6,633 nt of DNA, from NCBI GenBank assembly GCA_946615275.1, contig CAMOHV010000064.1:1-6633 (forward strand), read 5' to 3'. Under the pieces are notes generated by a model. That model was not told where the DNA came from and searched no databases. It worked only from the letters and a program-made list of their open reading frames with translations. Positions 5,291 through 6,633 of the stretch are shown here, in pieces. How positions within the stretch are numbered: the first letter of the stretch is position 1; every line of letters starts with the position of its first letter. Origin of the DNA: an uncultured Verrucomicrobiota bacterium (GTDB lineage: Bacteria; Verrucomicrobiota; Kiritimatiellia; RFP12; UBA1067). Made by a program: the position numbers and the translations under genes.

Positions 5291-6633
5291 TCACTTCTTC
5301 TGCATCTGCTGGGCGGCCGAGAACGCCATTATGCCGGCCGCCGCAGTGCCAATCCCCTTCAGCTCGTCCGCCGAAATGCGCGAGATGAAGCGGAAGGCGC
5401 CGCCATCGCACCAGGCCATGGAGGCGCAGCCGCCCGCGCTCTCCTGCGGCAGGAACGCGAGCATGGGCTGGATGTCGGCGCGCTCCTTCTCGGGCACGAC
5501 GTCCATCACGGCCGGCAGGATCGCCTGCACCATCGCCGAAAGCGAAAGCACGCTCGCCGTGACGAGCCTCTTCCCCTTCGCGTCCGGGAGCGTCGCCTCG
5601 AAGCGCTGCGCCGCCGTGAACTTGGGCGTGTAGCCAGCCATGACCATCATGCAGTTCTGCGGGGCGGACGCGGCGCGGATCGGCTCCTTCTTCAGGCCGG
5701 CGATCACAGTCTTGACGTCCTCGCCCAACTTCTCGCTGTCTATCTTGGCGAGGGTGTTCGTGGCCTCGTTCGCCACGTACTTGACGAACGCCGGGGCGTC
5801 GTACACGACCCTCGTCGTGCGGTCGGCATACGTGATCTTGAAGAACCGCGACAAATCCACCCCATTGCGCTTTATGGCGTCCTCCAGCGGCTTCCACACA
5901 TCAAGGACGTTGCCCTTCTCCAGCGTGCAGTCGGCGCTGGCGGCGATGGTGTCGGCCCCGGCGAACGCGAACGGCGCGGCTGGCAGGACGACGGATCCGA
6001 CCTTCGCAATCTCCGTACCCTGAACGGGCTTCAGGCCACCGATGAAGTCGAGGCCGAGGTCCGAGACCCCGAGCCCGATCCAGAACGAGTCGATTCCTGC
6101 GATCAATTCGAGCGCATTCTCGTCGAAAGGCTCCTTCTTCTTCTTGGCCTCGGCAGCCGCCGCGTCCACGATCCTGCGGATGGCGGACATTCCCTGCGGG
6201 GCGAGGCACACGCGCACGAGCGCGCCGTCCATCGGCCTCTCCGCGCACTTGACGCATCCCATCGCGAGCGATACCTGCTCAGGCTTGTCGCTCACCACCG
6301 CCCATTTCCCGTCGGGGGTGAACGCCACATAGATCAGTTCGTCATCGTCGTCTTCGTCATCACCGTCTTCGTCGCCGTCGATGATCTTCCCCTTCACGCA
6401 CAACATTCCGTTCGTCTCCGCCGCCCCCGGATGAAGCTTGAGGAACTCGTCTTTGCCGATGGACATCGGGTAGATCAAGGCCCCTTCGATGGAGTCGCCG
6501 AGGCCGTCGAATCCCTTGTCGATCGCGGAGTCGTCGAAGAACACGGGCAAGAGCGCCGTGGAGCCGGGGCGCATCGGCCCGAAGAACTTGCTTCCGGGAG
6601 GCTCCGCCAGGAAGCCGGCGGCCAGCGCGCCGA
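5291..6633 (-). CDS. Uncharacterised protein, 5' end outside window
   Basis: I do not recognise this protein. The open frame contains 446 codons and continues past the right edge, so the true start is probably outside; the ATG at 6574 is only the first one in the window. The earliest visible residues, GALAAGFLAEPPGSKFFGP, look like a hydrophobic segment leading into a mature domain and could be the end of a signal peptide, which I cannot confirm. A strongly acidic run (DGDEDGDDEDDDDE, 6338-6379) fits a DxDxDG calcium-loop pattern. A lysine-rich patch (AEAKKKKEPFDE) lies farther on. The rest alternates hydrophobic and polar stretches without long membrane helices. It contains scattered cysteines (CVKC, DCTLEKGNV, QNCMMVMAG), and the C-terminus is SAAQQMQKK. 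Enzyme motifs are not evident. It is co-directional with the oxidoreductase gene but separated by that gene's own promoter, so it is likely a different transcription unit. Confidence 0.8.
   Translation of the reverse strand, partial: GALAAGFLAEPPGSKFFGPMRPGSTALLPVFFDDSAIDKGFDGLGDSIEGALIYPMSIGKDEFLKLHPGAAETNGMLCVKGKIIDGDEDGDDEDDDDELIYVAFTPDGKWAVVSDKPEQVSLAMGCVKCAERPMDGALVRVCLAPQGMSAIRRIVDAAAAEAKKKKEPFDENALELIAGIDSFWIGLGVSDLGLDFIGGLKPVQGTEIAKVGSVVLPAAPFAFAGADTIAASADCTLEKGNVLDVWKPLEDAIKRNGVDLSRFFKITYADRTTRVVYDAPAFVKYVANEATNTLAKIDSEKLGEDVKTVIAGLKKEPIRAASAPQNCMMVMAGYTPKFTAAQRFEATLPDAKGKRLVTASVLSLSAMVQAILPAVMDVVPEKERADIQPMLAFLPQESAGGCASMAWCDGGAFRFISRISADELKGIGTAAAGIMAFSAAQQMQKK

Overview
The window is GC-rich bacterial DNA with five genes, all on the minus strand, so transcription runs from high to low coordinates. 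In that order they are: the 3' part of a secreted-looking protein of unknown function (runs off the right edge), a Tat-signal Gfo/Idh/MocA oxidoreductase, a Tat-signal sugar isomerase/epimerase-type TIM barrel, the membrane subunit RnfE/RsxE of the Rnf electron transport complex, and DNA polymerase I (polA, cut by the left edge before polymerase motifs B and C).

Organism (inference): high GC, Tat-exported Gfo/Idh and TIM-barrel sugar enzymes, an Rnf subunit, clear Shine-Dalgarno sites and a near-consensus sigma70 promoter suggest an anaerobic member of the PVC group, most likely Kiritimatiellota/Verrucomicrobiota. The 5'-nuclease domain of PolA recalls Bacteroidota PolA in its signature stretches. 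However, the TTGCCA-17-TATAAT promoter and strong ribosome binding sites are not Bacteroidota-like.

Layout: 5291-6633 encodes the unknown protein. The 76-bp gap 5215-5290 holds the only strong promoter seen, with a 20-bp imperfect palindrome lying in its spacer. From there a tight block runs left. The oxidoreductase and TIM-barrel genes overlap by 4 bp (ATGA). The TIM-barrel and rnfE genes share one base (TGATG). rnfE and polA are 43 bp apart with no promoter or terminator recognised between them. The four genes could therefore form one transcript, an odd mix of exported sugar catabolism, membrane redox and DNA replication/repair.

Function: the oxidoreductase and TIM-barrel protein probably work as a pair outside the cytoplasmic membrane on a sugar, glycoside or polyol, one oxidising and the other isomerising, epimerising or cleaving. 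RnfE belongs to a ferredoxin:NAD+ ion-pumping complex whose other subunits are not in this window. PolA repairs and fills DNA gaps. There is no gene-free stretch over 300 bases, and I see no RNA gene, CRISPR array, mobile element or long repeat.
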